Origin: Yponomeuta sedellus
Lineage: Eukaryota > Arthropoda > Insecta > Lepidoptera > Yponomeutidae
Length of the DNA stretch: 64,000 nt
Reading direction: 5' to 3'
Assembly: GCA_934045075.1 (NCBI GenBank)
Contig: OW203726.1
Span: 19,156,988-19,220,987 of the forward strand
In this document: piece by piece, positions 63,013-64,000 of the stretch
How positions within the stretch are numbered: the first letter of the stretch is position 1
Layout of the letters: every line of letters begins with the position of its first letter
Program-made: the position numbers and the translations under genes
Notes under the pieces: model-generated
Told to the model about the DNA's origin: nothing
Seen by the model: only the letters and a program-made list of their open reading frames with translations
Databases searched by the model: none

Positions 63013-64000
63013 CAATAGTCATGGTTGTGCACACTTTGCGTATGATTAATAACGTGTCAAAGTTAGAATGTCTCCATTTGTCTGAGTAGAATAAGCCCCC
63101 AGGTTGCCTTAAAAAAATACGTCTATGGCAAACAGTTTCGAAATGTTGAGCAATAATTAGATCTTCAAAACTGGCGCATTTCAGTACATTAATTGTCAAA
63201 TTCTGACATTTTAGCGTCATTAAACTCGTGACTTGCGCCATTCTATTGGGTATTCACATGGTATTCAGGGGATGTTTTGACCATGGACATTGATGGGCCG
63301 ATGGTCAAGTTGTGTATTATGGTCAGTTCTTACAAAAACTTCTTTAAATTGTATACAGAACCCATAGTACCGTGAACAAAGGGTTTGAACTAGCACCCTA
63401 TAGTAAATTGCTTAACCAACTGACTTTGCAGTGTAGGTAAGCGAGTGTTGTGTTGTTTATTCTAGCCAAGTTTTATAGTTGGTATTGTAGGTAAAATTTT
63501 GTGCCAAATGTCAGCTTAAACGTCGATAGGTACCAATATCTTCCATCAAATGAAAATATTTCTAATAGGTTTTGCTCGAGTTTAGCAGCAAATTTTCGAA
63601 AATTCAAAATTTACGACTGTATTTTAGTCAATTATATTAAATGTAATGGTCTGGCATAATTTATTATGTTCTCTGAAGTTACTATAGCGATACAATCCTT
63701 GTTGTGATAACTTAATAAGAGAAAAAATCTCGGGTCGTTATTAAAGGCAGTAGGTAGTTTTCTAACTTATGATGTTATAATATAGAGTTAGGCACTTTGT
63801 ATTGTACTCTATTTCCAGTATTAATAAACCTGGTATCTATATATTATTTCACTCGTATACAGTATGTAACTTTATACCAGGTTCATTCGTACTGTAAAAG
63901 TCTAAATTAAATTGTAGATAATTATAATAAATTATTGTTTTATTTTGTTTTGATACCACTGATACCCTACCTCATTATAAACATTATGTTACATAAACGC
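63013..64000. other. Intergenic right end
   Basis: No gene. AATTGTCAAATTCTGACATT (63190-63209) is shared with 52924-52943. A short inverted pair AATAAACCTGGTAT / ATACCAGGTT spans about 63822-63885. Confidence 0.35.

Overview
The window is nuclear DNA from a moth or butterfly. It is AT-rich and mostly non-coding. Its genes have introns of insect type with GT-AG borders. It holds an insect visual arrestin and a Rebers-Riddiford cuticular protein, and it is crowded with retroposon tails and SINE cores of the kind common in Lepidoptera. No CRISPR, bacterial or viral gene was seen.

Genes, left to right. (1) The first coding exon of PEX7 (3562-3762, minus); the rest runs off the left edge behind an intron that holds a dead LINE. 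(2) A complete six-exon visual arrestin of the Arr2 type (8925-11232, plus), with TATA box, upstream K50-homeodomain/RCSI-like motifs and poly(A) signals. (3) A cuticle-type secreted protein gene (18069-20283, minus), two exons found, signal-peptide exon not found. (4) A second cuticle-type secreted protein gene (34933-36567, plus), again lacking only its short first exon. (5) A five-exon RR-2-like chitin-binding cuticular protein (50371-62673, plus), with TATA box, signal peptide and an 8-kb first intron. (6) A THAP zinc-finger exon (52273-52465, minus) nested in that intron, with its own CRE/E2F-bearing promoter.

Everything else is repeats. They include a pogo-like DNA transposon that lost its DDE core but kept its TIRs, HTH and C-terminal parts (5388-7157); two related non-LTR RT copies (about 900-2408 and 25459-26335); tails of several other LINE types; a Penelope-like remnant (about 43330-43850); several foldback MITEs; and at least three SINE classes. 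The first SINE class is derived from 5S rRNA, recognisable by the internal 5S promoter at correct spacing and confirmed in three copies by 11-12 bp target duplications. The second has a tRNA-Tyr-like head. The third is unusual: the RNA is a giant self-complementary hairpin made of two tRNA-like units in opposite orientation.

The most striking locus is 51744-52272. There a 501-bp hairpin SINE (217-bp arms, one mismatch) landed exactly at the THAP exon's splice donor. Its 14-bp target duplication copied the donor, so the transcript has one GTAAGC before and one after a potential 500-nt dsRNA stem.

The genes do not form one pathway. Three of the six encode secreted, cuticle-type proteins; whether that is a loose cluster cannot be decided from this window.
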